Positions 16,458 through 24,710 are shown, numbered from the stretch's first letter. The stretch: DNA of 64,000 nucleotides from Thermaurantiacus tibetensis (GCF_015354055.1 NZ_JACHTM010000001.1:124001-188000), one strand, 5' to 3'. The notes: generated from the sequence alone by a model not told the origin. Numbers and translations: made by a program.

Positions 16458-17714
16458 GTGCGTCGCATCGTCTGCGGGTTGGTCTGCCTTGCGTTGGCGG
16501 TCGGGGCGTCGGCCGGCCGCGCTTCGGATGCGGCGCTGCCGCGGCTCGCCGGCGTGCCGGTCGCAGGCTTCGCGCTCGCCACCGTTACTGCCAATGGCCG
16601 GCTGGTCGCCCGCGCCGAGGGCGGAGCCGAGCTTGCACCCGACGGCACCATCCTGCGCCCGCTCTTGCCCGAAACCCCGATGCGCGTCGCCTCCGTCTCC
16701 AAGGTCGTCGTCGCGCTCGCCATCCTGCGGCTCGCCGATCGCGGCCAGATCGACCTCGATGCCGATGCCAGCCGCGCGCTCGGCCGCCCGCTTCGCAACC
16801 CCGCCCACCCGCAGGTGCCCGTCACCATCCGCATGCTGCTGCGCCACGAGAGCAGCCTCTCCGATGCGGGCGGCTATGCGGCAACGCTCGGCACCCGCCT
16901 CGAGGACCTGCTGGGGCCGAAGGCGTGGAGCGCGGCGGCGCCGGGCACCGCCTTCGACTATGCCAACCTCAACTCGGTCATGCTCGCGACCATCGTCGAG
17001 ATGCAGACCGGGCTGCGCTTCGACCAGGCGGCGCAGGCGCTCGTCCTCGGCCCGCTCGGCGTCCAGGGCTGCTTCAACTGGTCGGCCTGCCCCGAAGGCT
17101 TCGCCGCGTCCGGCGCAGTGCTCTACCGCAAGTCCGCCGACTTCGGCGCCACCTGGCAGCCCGATGGCCCCTGGGTTCCGCAGGTGGATTCCGAGCGCCC
17201 TGCCGGCGGCTGCCCGGTACGCCTGGCGCCCGGTGCCCCGTGCGCGCTCGACACCTACCGTCCCGGCACCAACGGCGGCCTGTTCGCGCCGCAGGGGGGC
17301 CTGCGCATCTCCGTCACCGAACTCGCCCGACTCGGCCAGGCGCTGCTCGCCAACCGCGGCGGCTTCCTGAAGGCCGAAACCCACGCCGCCCTGTTCCGCG
17401 CGCGGGCCGTGGCCCGAAGCGGTACCGGCGACGAGACCGACCCGAAGCTGATGCGCTTCTGGTCGGAAGGCGGGCTCCACTGCTTCTCCGGCACCGGCGA
17501 GGCAGGGGCAGACCAGCCGCTCAGCCCCCGCCCGATGGCCGGCTGCGGCCACCTCGGCGAAGCCTATGGCCTCTTCTCCGCCCTCGTGATCGACCCAGCC
17601 TCTGGCACGGTCCACGCCTGGGCCTTGACCGGCAGCGCGGAGAAGCCCCCGCCGGGCCAGCGCTCGCGCTTCAACGCCCTCGAGGAGGCCCTCGCTGCGC
17701 TGGCGTTCGAGTAA
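16458..17714 (+). CDS. Secreted class C beta-lactamase-like serine hydrolase
   Basis: 418 residues from the GTG at 16458. A signal peptide covers about residues 1-21 and ends in GASAGRA. The catalytic SxxK is S79-V-S-K82, and FDYANLNS supplies the YxN motif. Segments with paired cysteines (GCFNWSACPEGF and GCPVRLAPGAPC) probably form disulfides in the periplasm. The family includes esterases, peptidases and amidases besides beta-lactamases, so the substrate is open. It is one of three such hydrolases in the window, plus one relic. Confidence 0.82.
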   Translation: MRRIVCGLVCLALAVGASAGRASDAALPRLAGVPVAGFALATVTANGRLVARAEGGAELAPDGTILRPLLPETPMRVASVSKVVVALAILRLADRGQIDLDADASRALGRPLRNPAHPQVPVTIRMLLRHESSLSDAGGYAATLGTRLEDLLGPKAWSAAAPGTAFDYANLNSVMLATIVEMQTGLRFDQAAQALVLGPLGVQGCFNWSACPEGFAASGAVLYRKSADFGATWQPDGPWVPQVDSERPAGGCPVRLAPGAPCALDTYRPGTNGGLFAPQGGLRISVTELARLGQALLANRGGFLKAETHAALFRARAVARSGTGDETDPKLMRFWSEGGLHCFSGTGEAGADQPLSPRPMAGCGHLGEAYGLFSALVIDPASGTVHAWALTGSAEKPPPGQRSRFNALEEALAALAFE

Positions 17715-17827
17715 CCGAGATCAGCGGCGGTTAACAACGAAATTACCTTCATATCTGCTGCCACTTGATCCACTCCGGTTCCCAGGGGGCTGCGAACGGC
17801 GCGGCCCGCAAGGGAAGGACCACCACA

Positions 17828-18598
17828 ATGCGTCTTGCAACCGCGCTTGCCGCGGCCGCGCTCGGCTTTGCCGCGCTTCCGGCCATGGCCTCGACCACCA
17901 TCGACTTCACCAACATCCGGGCCACCTGGTTCGACACCGTCGGCGGTGCCGCCGTCAACTTCACCGGAAATGGCACCGGAACCGCCGAAGTCCGCTGGGG
18001 GACGGGCGGATCCCAGTCGGGCTATCGCTTCGAGGCGATCGGCATCCCGACGCTTGTCGTCGATCCCCTGACCGACACCAGCGCCGTCACCAGCATCGGC
18101 CGGTTCACGCACCTCAACTTCCCGATCAGCGCCGGCACGGCCATCTCGGCGGTCAAGCTCAGGTTCACCACCGACGTGCTCGTCAACGGCCTGCCCTTCG
18201 GCACGGTCGATTTCATCTACGCCTTCGACCATTTCGAGACTCCGAACGGCGCCAACCCCTGCGCCGACGGCAATCCCAACGGCACGCCGCCCAACCAGAA
18301 CGGCTGCGCCGATCGCGTCGCGGTCAACTTCAACCAGGCCTCGGGCTTCTTCACCATCGGCACGGTGGACTATGCGCTCGATGTCCGCGGCTTCCTCATC
18401 GGCGGCAGCCCGGCCAGCCAGTTCTGGACCGTCGAGAACGCCTCCAACGAGGCCTTCATCCGCGGCCAGGTGGTCCTGCGCGACAATGCCGGCGTCATCC
18501 CCGAGCCGGGCACCTGGGCGATGCTGATTGCCGGATTCGGCATGATCGGCGCCGCTGCCCGCCGCCGCACCGCGGCTCCTGCCCGCGTCAGCGCCTGA
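17828..18598 (+). CDS. THxN-type PEPxxWA-CTERM sorted exoprotein
   Basis: 256 residues. There is a signal peptide (1-21), a beta-rich body with the THLN tetrad at residues 94-97 in GRFTHLNFPI, and a C-terminal sorting tag. The tag is PEPGTWAMLIAGFGMIG (225-241), followed by an Arg-rich tail. The tag directs the protein to the exosortase/archaeosortase-like system used by sphingomonads for surface proteins and extracellular matrix. The ATG at 17828 follows GGGAAGGACC, a good ribosome site. No exosortase or EPS gene is nearby, so processing must be by enzymes encoded elsewhere. Confidence 0.85.
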   Translation: MRLATALAAAALGFAALPAMASTTIDFTNIRATWFDTVGGAAVNFTGNGTGTAEVRWGTGGSQSGYRFEAIGIPTLVVDPLTDTSAVTSIGRFTHLNFPISAGTAISAVKLRFTTDVLVNGLPFGTVDFIYAFDHFETPNGANPCADGNPNGTPPNQNGCADRVAVNFNQASGFFTIGTVDYALDVRGFLIGGSPASQFWTVENASNEAFIRGQVVLRDNAGVIPEPGTWAMLIAGFGMIGAAARRRTAAPARVSA

Positions 18599-19145
18599 TC
18601 TGGCTGTCCCGCCCCCTGGCCTCCGGGCCGGGGGGCGGCTTCAGCTGCACCACCGCCTCCACCTCGACGGCGATGTTCCCCGGCAGGCTCGGCGCGCCGA
18701 CTGCCGATCGCGCGCCCTTGCCGGCCTCGCCGAAGGCCGTCACGAACAGCTCCGAGAATCCGTTCATCACCTGCGGATGCTGGGTGAAATCCTGGCTCGC
18801 ATTCACGAAGCCGAGGATCCTGACCACCCGTTCCACCCGGTCGAGCCCGCCGACGGCATCCCTGATGGTGGCAAGCATGCAGAGTGCCACCCGCTCGGCC
18901 GAGGCCCGGCCCTCCTCGACCGTCAAGTCCCGTCCCAGCTTGCCGCGCGCCTGCCGCTTCGCGTCGCACTCGCCATGGCCGGAGAGGAACAGCAGGTCGC
19001 CTGCCTGCACCCGGGTCGCATAAACCGCCACGGGGCGCACTGGCGCGGGCAGCACGTGCCCGGCCGCCGCCAGCCGCTCCTCCGGCGTATTCGCTGCCGC
19101 CGGTGCGGCCAGCACGAGTGCCGCCGCCGCCATCATGTGCCGCAT
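18588..19145 (-). CDS. Exported RidA-like protein
   Basis: 185 residues. A signal peptide (MRHMMAAAALVLAAPAAANT) precedes a RidA/YjgF fold containing LFLSGHGECD, RILGFVNASQDF and SAVGAPSLPGNIAVEVEAVV. Classical RidA deaminates reactive enamine/imine intermediates in the cytoplasm. An exported version cannot serve cytoplasmic PLP enzymes, and the catalytic arginine of RidA is not evident in the last strand, so it probably does something else. Its 3' end overlaps the PEP-CTERM gene by 11 bases, tail to tail. Confidence 0.75.
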   Translation of the reverse strand: MRHMMAAAALVLAAPAAANTPEERLAAAGHVLPAPVRPVAVYATRVQAGDLLFLSGHGECDAKRQARGKLGRDLTVEEGRASAERVALCMLATIRDAVGGLDRVERVVRILGFVNASQDFTQHPQVMNGFSELFVTAFGEAGKGARSAVGAPSLPGNIAVEVEAVVQLKPPPGPEARGRDSQIRR

Positions 19146-19723
19146 CCCCGCCTCCTGCTAGCGGTTCGCCCAGCGCCGCGCCTAGCCTCGTGGGAAACGG
19201 AAGGGGAGGCCTCTTGAACGGGTTCGGGCTTGCATCGGCGCTCGCGAGCGTCGCCCCGCCCGCGGCGCGCCCGTCGCGCCGACATGCGGACCGCGCTCGA
19301 CGATGACGAGACCCGTGGCGCCGTGCCCGGCGCGCGACGGAATGTCGACACGATCCTCATCGACCCGAAGGCCGAGCTGGTCATCCCCCGCTTCGCCTCG
19401 CAACCCCTGGCGGGCAACCGCAACCTTCACCCCACCTCGCTCCCCGCCTCGGACGCGATCGCGTCGCACCTGTCTGCCCGCTGAGGCGGCCGCGCGGCAG
19501 CTCCTCGGGCCCGGAGTCATGCTCCGGCTCTCCCGCCCCGCCTTGCGCTCGGGCTCGTCAGATCTCCCGAGTGCCACGGCGCGCGATTGAACATTCGTAA
19601 CATATCATATGCAGATAAGCGATTGACTCGCGGAGGCGGGTCGGGTCAGGCGGCGCGTGCTTCGGGCGGCCTCGAGCCCCCTCGGTCAGCGCCGGACGGC
19701 AGCAGCAACAGGAGACGAGAAAC
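19146..19723. other. 578-base gap with a relic and an AT-rich island
   Basis: It holds a perfect 12-base palindrome CGCTCGCGAGCG at 19239-19250, the C-terminal remnant of a serine hydrolase (annotated separately) and an AT-rich island at about 19585-19625. That island stands out from the surrounding high GC and may contain the promoter of the pentapeptide-repeat gene. No intact gene is supported. Confidence 0.55.
19284..19484 (+). pseudogene. C-terminal remnant of a beta-lactamase-family serine hydrolase
   Basis: The frame ending with TGA at 19482-19484 encodes a peptide containing TILIDPKAELVIPRFASQP followed by LAGN and ending SDAIASHLSAR. This pattern (bound-water strand with IDP, then V-I-x-R-F-A-S-x-P and a final helix) is the usual C-terminus of serine hydrolases of the class C beta-lactamase/esterase family. 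The catalytic SxxK and YxN regions are absent upstream, where the sequence is not protein-like. I read it as a decayed or truncated gene; the exact 5' limit is uncertain. Confidence 0.45.
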
Positions 19724-20134
19724 ATGCGCAGCATCAGGAGCCTGGCGGGTTTGGCAGCGGTCATCGCGGCGACGGCTGCGTCGGCGCAGGCCGTGAACAT
19801 CGGTCGCGGTCTCGGCGTGAACGTGGCCCGCGGCACGGCCGTGAACGAGGCCAGGAGCCACGTGAATGCCGACCTTTCCGGCCACAGCTTCGCCAGCCTC
19901 GATCTTGCGGGCCACGAGTTCGTGAACGTCGACCTCTCGAAGGCCGACTTCCGCCGGGCCCGGCTGGGTGGCGCGTCGTTCGTGAATGCCAATCTCTCGG
20001 GAGCCGACTTCCGCGGCGCGAACCTCAAGGGCGCGAGCTTCGTCAACGTGGACTGGGACGGGGCCGACTTCTCCGGTGCGGTCTGGCTGAACGGCCGGAC
20101 CTGCGCGCCGGGCTCGATCGGCCGCTGCCGCTGA
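19724..20134 (+). CDS. Secreted pentapeptide-repeat protein
   Basis: 136 residues with a signal peptide ending about residue 22 (TAASAQA). The mature part contains pentapeptide repeats of the A(D/N)Lxx type, for example LSKADFRRARLGGASFVNAN and LSGADFRGANLKGASF. These fold as a right-handed quadrilateral beta-helix. The tail CAPGSIGRC could form a disulfide. Export to the periplasm or beyond is predicted. Function is unknown; DNA-gyrase protection, as in Qnr proteins, is unlikely for an exported protein. Confidence 0.8.
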   Translation: MRSIRSLAGLAAVIAATAASAQAVNIGRGLGVNVARGTAVNEARSHVNADLSGHSFASLDLAGHEFVNVDLSKADFRRARLGGASFVNANLSGADFRGANLKGASFVNVDWDGADFSGAVWLNGRTCAPGSIGRCR

Positions 20135-20234
20135 GGGGCGGAGGGCTTTCCGGGAAGGGGCCGCGGCGCAGCCTCGCCGTGCCTGCCGCTGCTGCCGTGC
20201 CGCGCGTCCTCGCCGCGTGGCGCGTGGAGGAGGC

Positions 20235-20717
20235 TCAGGCCCCCGGGGCCTTGCGGCGCCTCGCGGCCTCGAGAAGGGCGAGGGCCTCGGCGAAGATGCC
20301 GGGCGCCTCGCTCTCGCGCGGCCCGGCGACGTTGAGGGAGCCGCCGGCCGCAAGCGCGTCCGCGACCTCCGCTTCGGCCCCCGGGGAGCCGAGGCGGACG
20401 GCGATCACCGGCCGGCCCAGCGCCTGCGCGTGGGCGACGGCGAGCGCGGTGCCCGGAGAGCTAGCGCCGTCGCGGCCGAGCACGAGCAGCCGCTCGGCGA
20501 GCGCCACGTTCCGCCGGGTCCGCTCGGCGGGGTCGGCGGTCTCGGTCTCGTGCAGCTCGGGAAAGTGGCGGCGGATGCCCGGCGGGTCGGGGAGGTCCTC
20601 GGCCCAGCCCCCGCGCGGGCACCAGCCGGCAAGGGCGATGCCGTGCCTCCTTGCGAAGACGAGCGCGGCACGGTCCACCCCCGTCTGCCCGCCCGAGACC
20701 ATGACGAGCGCCGGCAT
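20235..20717 (-). CDS. Putative molybdenum carrier / Rossmann nucleotide-binding protein
   Basis: 160 residues from the ATG at 20717, 8 bases after the amn stop. The start MPALVMVSGGQTGVDRAAL is the signature of the putative molybdenum-cofactor carrier group within the lysine-decarboxylase-like/SLOG superfamily, followed by GWCPRGGWAEDLPD. SLOG proteins bind nucleotides or nucleotide-like ligands and some cleave them. Its coupling to AMP nucleosidase suggests a role with nucleotides as plausible as one with the cofactor. An upstream in-frame extension through amn is rejected. Confidence 0.72.
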   Translation of the reverse strand: MPALVMVSGGQTGVDRAALVFARRHGIALAGWCPRGGWAEDLPDPPGIRRHFPELHETETADPAERTRRNVALAERLLVLGRDGASSPGTALAVAHAQALGRPVIAVRLGSPGAEAEVADALAAGGSLNVAGPRESEAPGIFAEALALLEAARRRKAPGA

Positions 20718-20725
20718 GGCCGTGT

Positions 20726-22150
20726 TCAGCGGAACGGTGGCTCGTCGAAGGCGCGGAGCTTGCGGGAATGGAGCCGCCTGCCCTGTTCCCGCATCTTCTC
20801 GATCGCCGTGATCCCGATCTGGAGGTGCTCGGAAATCGCGCCGTCGTAGAAGCGGTTGGCCTGGCCGGGCAGCTTGATCTCGCCATGGAGCGGCTTGTCC
20901 GAGACGCAGAGCAGCGTGCCGTAGGGCACGCGGAACCGGTAGCCCTGGGCTGCGATGGTCGCCGACTCCATGTCGACGGCAACGGCGCGCGACTGGTTGA
21001 ACCGCCGCGCCGAAAGCCCGTAGCGCAGCTCCCAGTTGCGGTCGTCGGTCGTGACGACGGTGCCGGTGCGCAGCCGCGGCTTCAGCCGGTCGGAGTCGAG
21101 GCCGGTCACCTCCTCTGCGGCCCGGGCCAGCGCCTGCTGCACTTCGGCAATGGGAGGGATGGGGATCTCGGGCGGCAGAACGTCGTCGAGCACATGGTCG
21201 TCGCGGAGATAGGCGTGGGCGAGCACATAGTCGCCGATCGTCTGGCTCGGCCTGAGGCCTCCGCAGTGGCCGATCATGATCCACGCCTCGGGGCGCATGA
21301 CGGCAAGGTGGTCGCAGATCGTCTTGGCGTTCGAGGGCCCCACCCCGATGTTCACGAAGCTGATGCCGTGGCCGTCCTCGGCCACGAGGTGCCAGGCAGG
21401 CATCTGGTGCCGTCGCCAGGCGCCATCCGCCAGCGCCGCCTCGGGCGTGGCGTGGGCACCATCGAGCGTCACGCCGCCCGGGCAGGAAAGCCGGGCGAAG
21501 CGCGTGCCAGGCGCGCGCAGCGCCTCGCAGGCGAAGATCAGGAACTGGTCGATGTAGCGATGGTAGTTGGTGAAGAGGATGTAGCTCTGCACATCGGCCG
21601 GTGGCGTCCCGGTGTAGTGCCGGATCCGGGCCAGAGAGAAGTCGGTGCGCGGCGCGTCGAACAGGGCAAGCGGCCGCGGCGCGTCGGCGTCCTGCCGCCA
21701 GAGGCCATCCGCCAGCTCGTCGCCGATGTGGGCAAGCTCGGTTGTGGCGAAGTGCCGGCCGAGCGTCCGCGCGGCGGTGGCATCGAGCGCAAGGTCGGTC
21801 GCGCCATCAAGCACGTAGGCGAAGGGGATCTCGACTTCCGACGGGCCGACCGCGAGCTCGATCTCGTAGTCCCGGGCGAGAAGGTCGATCTGTTCCTCGA
21901 GGTAGCGGCGGAACAGCCGCGGCTGGGTGACGGTGACGGCGTAGGTGCCGGGGACCGTGAGCCGCGCGAAGGCGCGGCCCTGGCGCGGCGCCGCGCCGTC
22001 CCCGGCCCAGACGACGCGCAGCTCGGGGTAGACGAAGCGCCGGCGCTCCTCGGCATCGGGCGGAGGGCCGCCGGCAAGCACCCGCCGCAGGGCGGCCCTC
22101 AGACCCTCGACCGCGGAGTCATGGAGGTCGGCGAGCGCCTCGACGATCAT
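20726..22150 (-). CDS. amn: AMP nucleosidase
   Basis: 474 residues. It hydrolyses AMP to adenine and ribose-5-phosphate. The N-terminal domain (about 1-190) is specific to AMP nucleosidases, and the C-terminal domain is a nucleoside phosphorylase fold. Recognisable motifs are SFVNIGVGPSNAKTICDH, MIGHCGGLRPSQTIGDYV and AVDMESATIAAQGYRFRVP. Together with apt near 3.2 kb it would close an AMP-adenine cycle. It is followed by the Mo-carrier-like gene on the same strand. Confidence 0.93.
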   Translation of the reverse strand: MIVEALADLHDSAVEGLRAALRRVLAGGPPPDAEERRRFVYPELRVVWAGDGAAPRQGRAFARLTVPGTYAVTVTQPRLFRRYLEEQIDLLARDYEIELAVGPSEVEIPFAYVLDGATDLALDATAARTLGRHFATTELAHIGDELADGLWRQDADAPRPLALFDAPRTDFSLARIRHYTGTPPADVQSYILFTNYHRYIDQFLIFACEALRAPGTRFARLSCPGGVTLDGAHATPEAALADGAWRRHQMPAWHLVAEDGHGISFVNIGVGPSNAKTICDHLAVMRPEAWIMIGHCGGLRPSQTIGDYVLAHAYLRDDHVLDDVLPPEIPIPPIAEVQQALARAAEEVTGLDSDRLKPRLRTGTVVTTDDRNWELRYGLSARRFNQSRAVAVDMESATIAAQGYRFRVPYGTLLCVSDKPLHGEIKLPGQANRFYDGAISEHLQIGITAIEKMREQGRRLHSRKLRAFDEPPFR

Positions 22151-22269
22151 CGCCTCTGCTCCTGCGCTTGCCCCTCACCCTCCTTCCGCTCGGGCGCTGC
22201 CGGCCTGCCGGCCCGCCCCCCGGCCCGCGTCAACGGCCGCTGCCTGCGGGCGCGTCGAACGGGACCGCG

Positions 22270-22290
22270 TTCGGCGGCAAAGCCGCCGAA
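22270..22290 (-). terminator. Perfect 9-bp stem-loop between mce and amn
   Basis: The arms TTCGGCGGC and GCCGCCGAA flank a 3-base loop (AAA on the plus strand, TTT on the minus strand). It lies 50 bases past the mce stop in the direction of transcription and 120 bases before the amn start. There is no T-run, but the stem is strong enough to end or protect the mce transcript. Confidence 0.45.
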
Positions 22291-22339
22291 GCGGCCCGCC
22301 GGCCGGCCCTGCGGCGAGTCGGCCCATTTCGGCTCCGCC

Positions 22340-22780
22340 TCAATGGCCGCCGCCTGCGGGCTCCGCCATCAGCTCGATGAGCACGCCGCCCATGTCCTTC
22401 GGGTGGACGAAGATGACCGGCACGCCATGCGCGCCGATCCGCGGCTCGCCGCCCCGGAGCACGGTTGCGCCCTTGGCCACCAGCTCGTCGCGCGCGGCGA
22501 GGATGTCGGGCACCTCGAAGCAGACATGGTGCTGCCCGCCCTTCGGGTTCTTCGCGAGAAATCCATGAATGGGGGAATCCGCGCCCAGCGGCTCGATGAG
22601 CTCGATCTGCGAATTGTCCACGTCAACGAAGCAGACCCGGACCCCCTGCTCCGGGAGATCGAAGGGCGCATGGATGCGCGTTGCCCCGAGCAGGTCGCGA
22701 TAGAGGGCAACGCTCGCCTCGATGGAGGGGGTGGCGACCCCCACATGGTTCAGCCGGCCGATCCGCATGGGTTGCGCCAT
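22340..22780 (-). CDS. mce: Methylmalonyl-CoA epimerase
   Basis: 146 residues from the ATG at 22780; an internal ATG at 22768 is also possible. It interconverts the two methylmalonyl-CoA epimers in propionate breakdown. The vicinal-oxygen-chelate fold is shown by IGRLNHVGVATPSIEASV, the metal-binding segment GGQHHVCFEVPDI and the ending HPKDMGGVLIEL, which supplies the last glutamate ligand. Methylmalonyl-CoA mutase and propionyl-CoA carboxylase are not in the window, so the pathway is completed elsewhere. Confidence 0.92.
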   Translation of the reverse strand: MAQPMRIGRLNHVGVATPSIEASVALYRDLLGATRIHAPFDLPEQGVRVCFVDVDNSQIELIEPLGADSPIHGFLAKNPKGGQHHVCFEVPDILAARDELVAKGATVLRGGEPRIGAHGVPVIFVHPKDMGGVLIELMAEPAGGGH

Positions 22781-22891
22781 AGCCCGAACCCGCCCGCCGG
22801 CGCCAGTGCCTCCCCCTTTACGGAGGGTCGCCGCACCGCTAGGTGTCGTGCCCGTTACCCGGGCAGGCCCGGAGGCGGGGGAGAGGGGATC

Positions 22892-24004
22892 ATGGCCGAG
22901 GACTGGAGCATCGACGTCCGGAAATATGCGCCGGACGCCGACGAGAGCGTCATTCAGGGGATCGTGCGGCACTGTGGCATCGCGCTCCGATCGCGCGACG
23001 CCTCGCTCGTTTCCTTTACCGACCAGGACGAACTCGACCGGGTGCGCGAGAGCTTCCTCCGCAAGAAGCTCGGCCTGACCGACCCGGACGACGTGCTGAA
23101 TGCCGCCATCGCCCGCGTGGGCGAGCGCATGAAGGCGGACGCGACCAAGAACCGCGTCACGGTCTACTATCTGCTCGCCGAGATGTTCGGGAAGCTGGCC
23201 CTGTTCGGCGGTGCAGCCACGGCAACCGCGGCCGCGGCTCCTGCCGAACCGGAGGCCGCGCCCCTTGTTGTCGAGACAGAGCCCGAGCCGGTGGTGGCGG
23301 CCCCGGAACCCGAACCGGTCGTCGAACCCGTCCGCGCCGTCGCCCCCGAGCCGGCGCCGGTCGCCGCGCCGCTCGCGGTCGCGGCTGCTCCGGTCGCGGC
23401 CGCCGTGCCGGCTGCCGCCCGCCCGCGGCCGAAGCAGGACGACGACGGCGGCCTCATCGGCTTCGGCCTGCTGGCCGCCGGCGCGCTTGGCGCCATCATC
23501 CTCGGCACGGCCACCATCGGCTCGCTCATCGGCACGCGCGAGGACGCCGGCCCACCCCCGGTCTCGCCGCGGATGGATGGCCCGGTCCGCGCCGTGCCGG
23601 CCGGCTACGGCGTCATGGCCGAGATCATCGACGGGAAGCCCGCGCTCAACATCTATTTCGGCACTGCCGAGCGCGAGGTGGCCCCCCTTGGTGACGATGC
23701 CGCGGCCCTCAAGGCCTACATCGACTCGAACCCGGACGATCGCCTGTCGGTTTCCGGCTACGTCGATCCGCGCGGCGACCGCGCCTTCAACGAGCAGCTC
23801 GCACGCGACCGGGCGGTCAACGCCAAGGCTGCCCTGGTCGCCGCCGGGATCCCCGAAGACCGGATCGACCTCGACAAGCCGGCCGACATCGTCGGCGGCG
23901 ACGCGAGCCTCGCCGAAGACCGGCGGGTGACCATCCGGGTCAAGTCGGCGCAGGGCGTCGTCCAGGAGCCGGCAGCCGTCGAGAAGACCCAGGCGGTTCC
24001 CTGA
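22892..24004 (+). CDS. DUF2853-OmpA fusion protein
   Basis: 370 residues from the ATG at 22892, preceded by GGGGGAGAGGGGAT. Residues 1-105 form a DUF2853 domain (VIQGIVRHCGIALRSRD, RESFLRKKLGL, NRVTVYYLLAEMFGKL). Residues 108-180 are a linker rich in Pro, Ala, Glu and Val. A single membrane helix lies at about 188-212. The C-terminal half (240-352) is an OmpA-like peptidoglycan-binding domain with VSGYVDPRGDRAFNEQLARD and a later VTIRV strand. With no signal peptide, the likely topology is a cytoplasmic DUF2853 domain, one inner-membrane span and a periplasmic OmpA domain touching the cell wall. DUF2853 normally occurs as a stand-alone small protein. Confidence 0.8.
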   Translation: MAEDWSIDVRKYAPDADESVIQGIVRHCGIALRSRDASLVSFTDQDELDRVRESFLRKKLGLTDPDDVLNAAIARVGERMKADATKNRVTVYYLLAEMFGKLALFGGAATATAAAAPAEPEAAPLVVETEPEPVVAAPEPEPVVEPVRAVAPEPAPVAAPLAVAAAPVAAAVPAAARPRPKQDDDGGLIGFGLLAAGALGAIILGTATIGSLIGTREDAGPPPVSPRMDGPVRAVPAGYGVMAEIIDGKPALNIYFGTAEREVAPLGDDAAALKAYIDSNPDDRLSVSGYVDPRGDRAFNEQLARDRAVNAKAALVAAGIPEDRIDLDKPADIVGGDASLAEDRRVTIRVKSAQGVVQEPAAVEKTQAVP

Positions 24005-24124
24005 CCTCCGGCTGGTGCCGCGGCCGCGCCCCGCCGGGCGCCGGCCGAAAGCAGCGACGGAGCGGCGCGGCGGGGACGCCCGAAGGTCACGCGCGAACGG
24101 CCAGCATGGGAACGCAGGACGCTC

Positions 24125-24139
24125 GGCCCCTCGGGGGCC
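24125..24139. terminator. Stem-loop between convergent genes
   Basis: GGCCCC-TCG-GGGGCC is a 6-bp GC stem with a 3-base loop, in the 168-base gap between the convergent DUF2853-OmpA and ssb genes. It could serve both strands. There is no T-run, so confidence is low. Confidence 0.3.
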
Positions 24140-24172
24140 ACGCAGGTCTGGCAGGCTGGCGGAGCGGCGTGC

Positions 24173-24640
24173 CTAGAAGGGCACGTCGTCGTCGCCGAGC
24201 TCGTCAAGCGGGTCGGCCCCCTGTCGCGGGGCGGGCGCGCGGGAGGTGCGCTCCTCGTCCCAGCTTCCGCCGCCGCCCATGCCGCCCTCGCGCCGGTCAA
24301 GGAGGGTGAGCTCGCCGCGGAAGCGGCCGACATAGACTTCCGTGGTGTAGCGGTCGTTCCCGTCCCGGTCCTGCCACTTGCGCGTCCGGAGCTGGCCCTC
24401 GACGTAGACTTTCGAGCCCTTGCGCAGATACTGTTCGGCAACCTTCACCAGGTTGTCGTTATCGATGACCACGTTGTGCCACTCGGTCCGCTCCTGGCGC
24501 TGGCCCGTGTTGCGGTCGGTCCAGCTTTCGGAGGTGGCAAGCCGAAGGTTGGCGATGCGCCCGCCGTTCTGGAAGGTCTTCACCTCCGGGTCGGCGCCGA
24601 GATTGCCCACCAGGATCACCTTGTTGACGGAACCGGCCAT
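24173..24640 (-). CDS. ssb: Single-stranded DNA-binding protein
   Basis: 155 residues. The OB-fold (1-110) has [37 protein letters not shown] and the [17 protein letters not shown] strand. A Gly/Arg-rich linker leads to the acidic tip [10 protein letters not shown], which binds replication and repair partners. It coats single-stranded DNA during replication, recombination and repair. I used the ATG at 24640; the longer reading frame enters the divergent DUF3667 gene. A well-spaced promoter lies just upstream. Confidence 0.96.
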   Translation of the reverse strand: MAGSVNKVILVGNLGADPEVKTFQNGGRIANLRLATSESWTDRNTGQRQERTEWHNVVIDNDNLVKVAEQYLRKGSKVYVEGQLRTRKWQDRDGNDRYTTEVYVGRFRGELTLLDRREGGMGGGGSWDEERTSRAPAPRQGADPLDELGDDDVPF

Positions 24641-24667
24641 GGCCTCTCTCCCTTGCCTGTGCGAGCG

Positions 24668-24696
24668 CGATAGGCGAGGCTGGACGCTCTTGCCAA
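24668..24696 (-). promoter_or_regulatory. Promoter of ssb
   Basis: On the minus strand, -35 TTGGCA (24696-24691) and -10 CTATCG (24673-24668) are separated by 17 bases. The predicted start is near 24661, giving a leader of about 20 bases to the ssb ATG. No GTTC-type SOS box is evident in the gap. Confidence 0.5.
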
Positions 24697-24710
24697 GCGG
24701 AGGATGGCCG

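Noticed and set aside
17731-17745. CtrA-like site in front of the PEP-CTERM gene
   Set aside because: TTAA is followed 7 bases later by ATTA, not TTAA, so the second half-site does not match the consensus.
19239-19250. CGCTCGCGAGCG as an operator for the RidA-like gene
   Set aside because: It is about 95 bases upstream, composed mainly of CG steps, and no second copy was noticed.
20768-22891. Upstream extension of the DUF2853-OmpA gene
   Set aside because: The frame stays open through amn and mce on the other strand only by chance. The ATG at 22892 has a ribosome site and starts the recognised domain.
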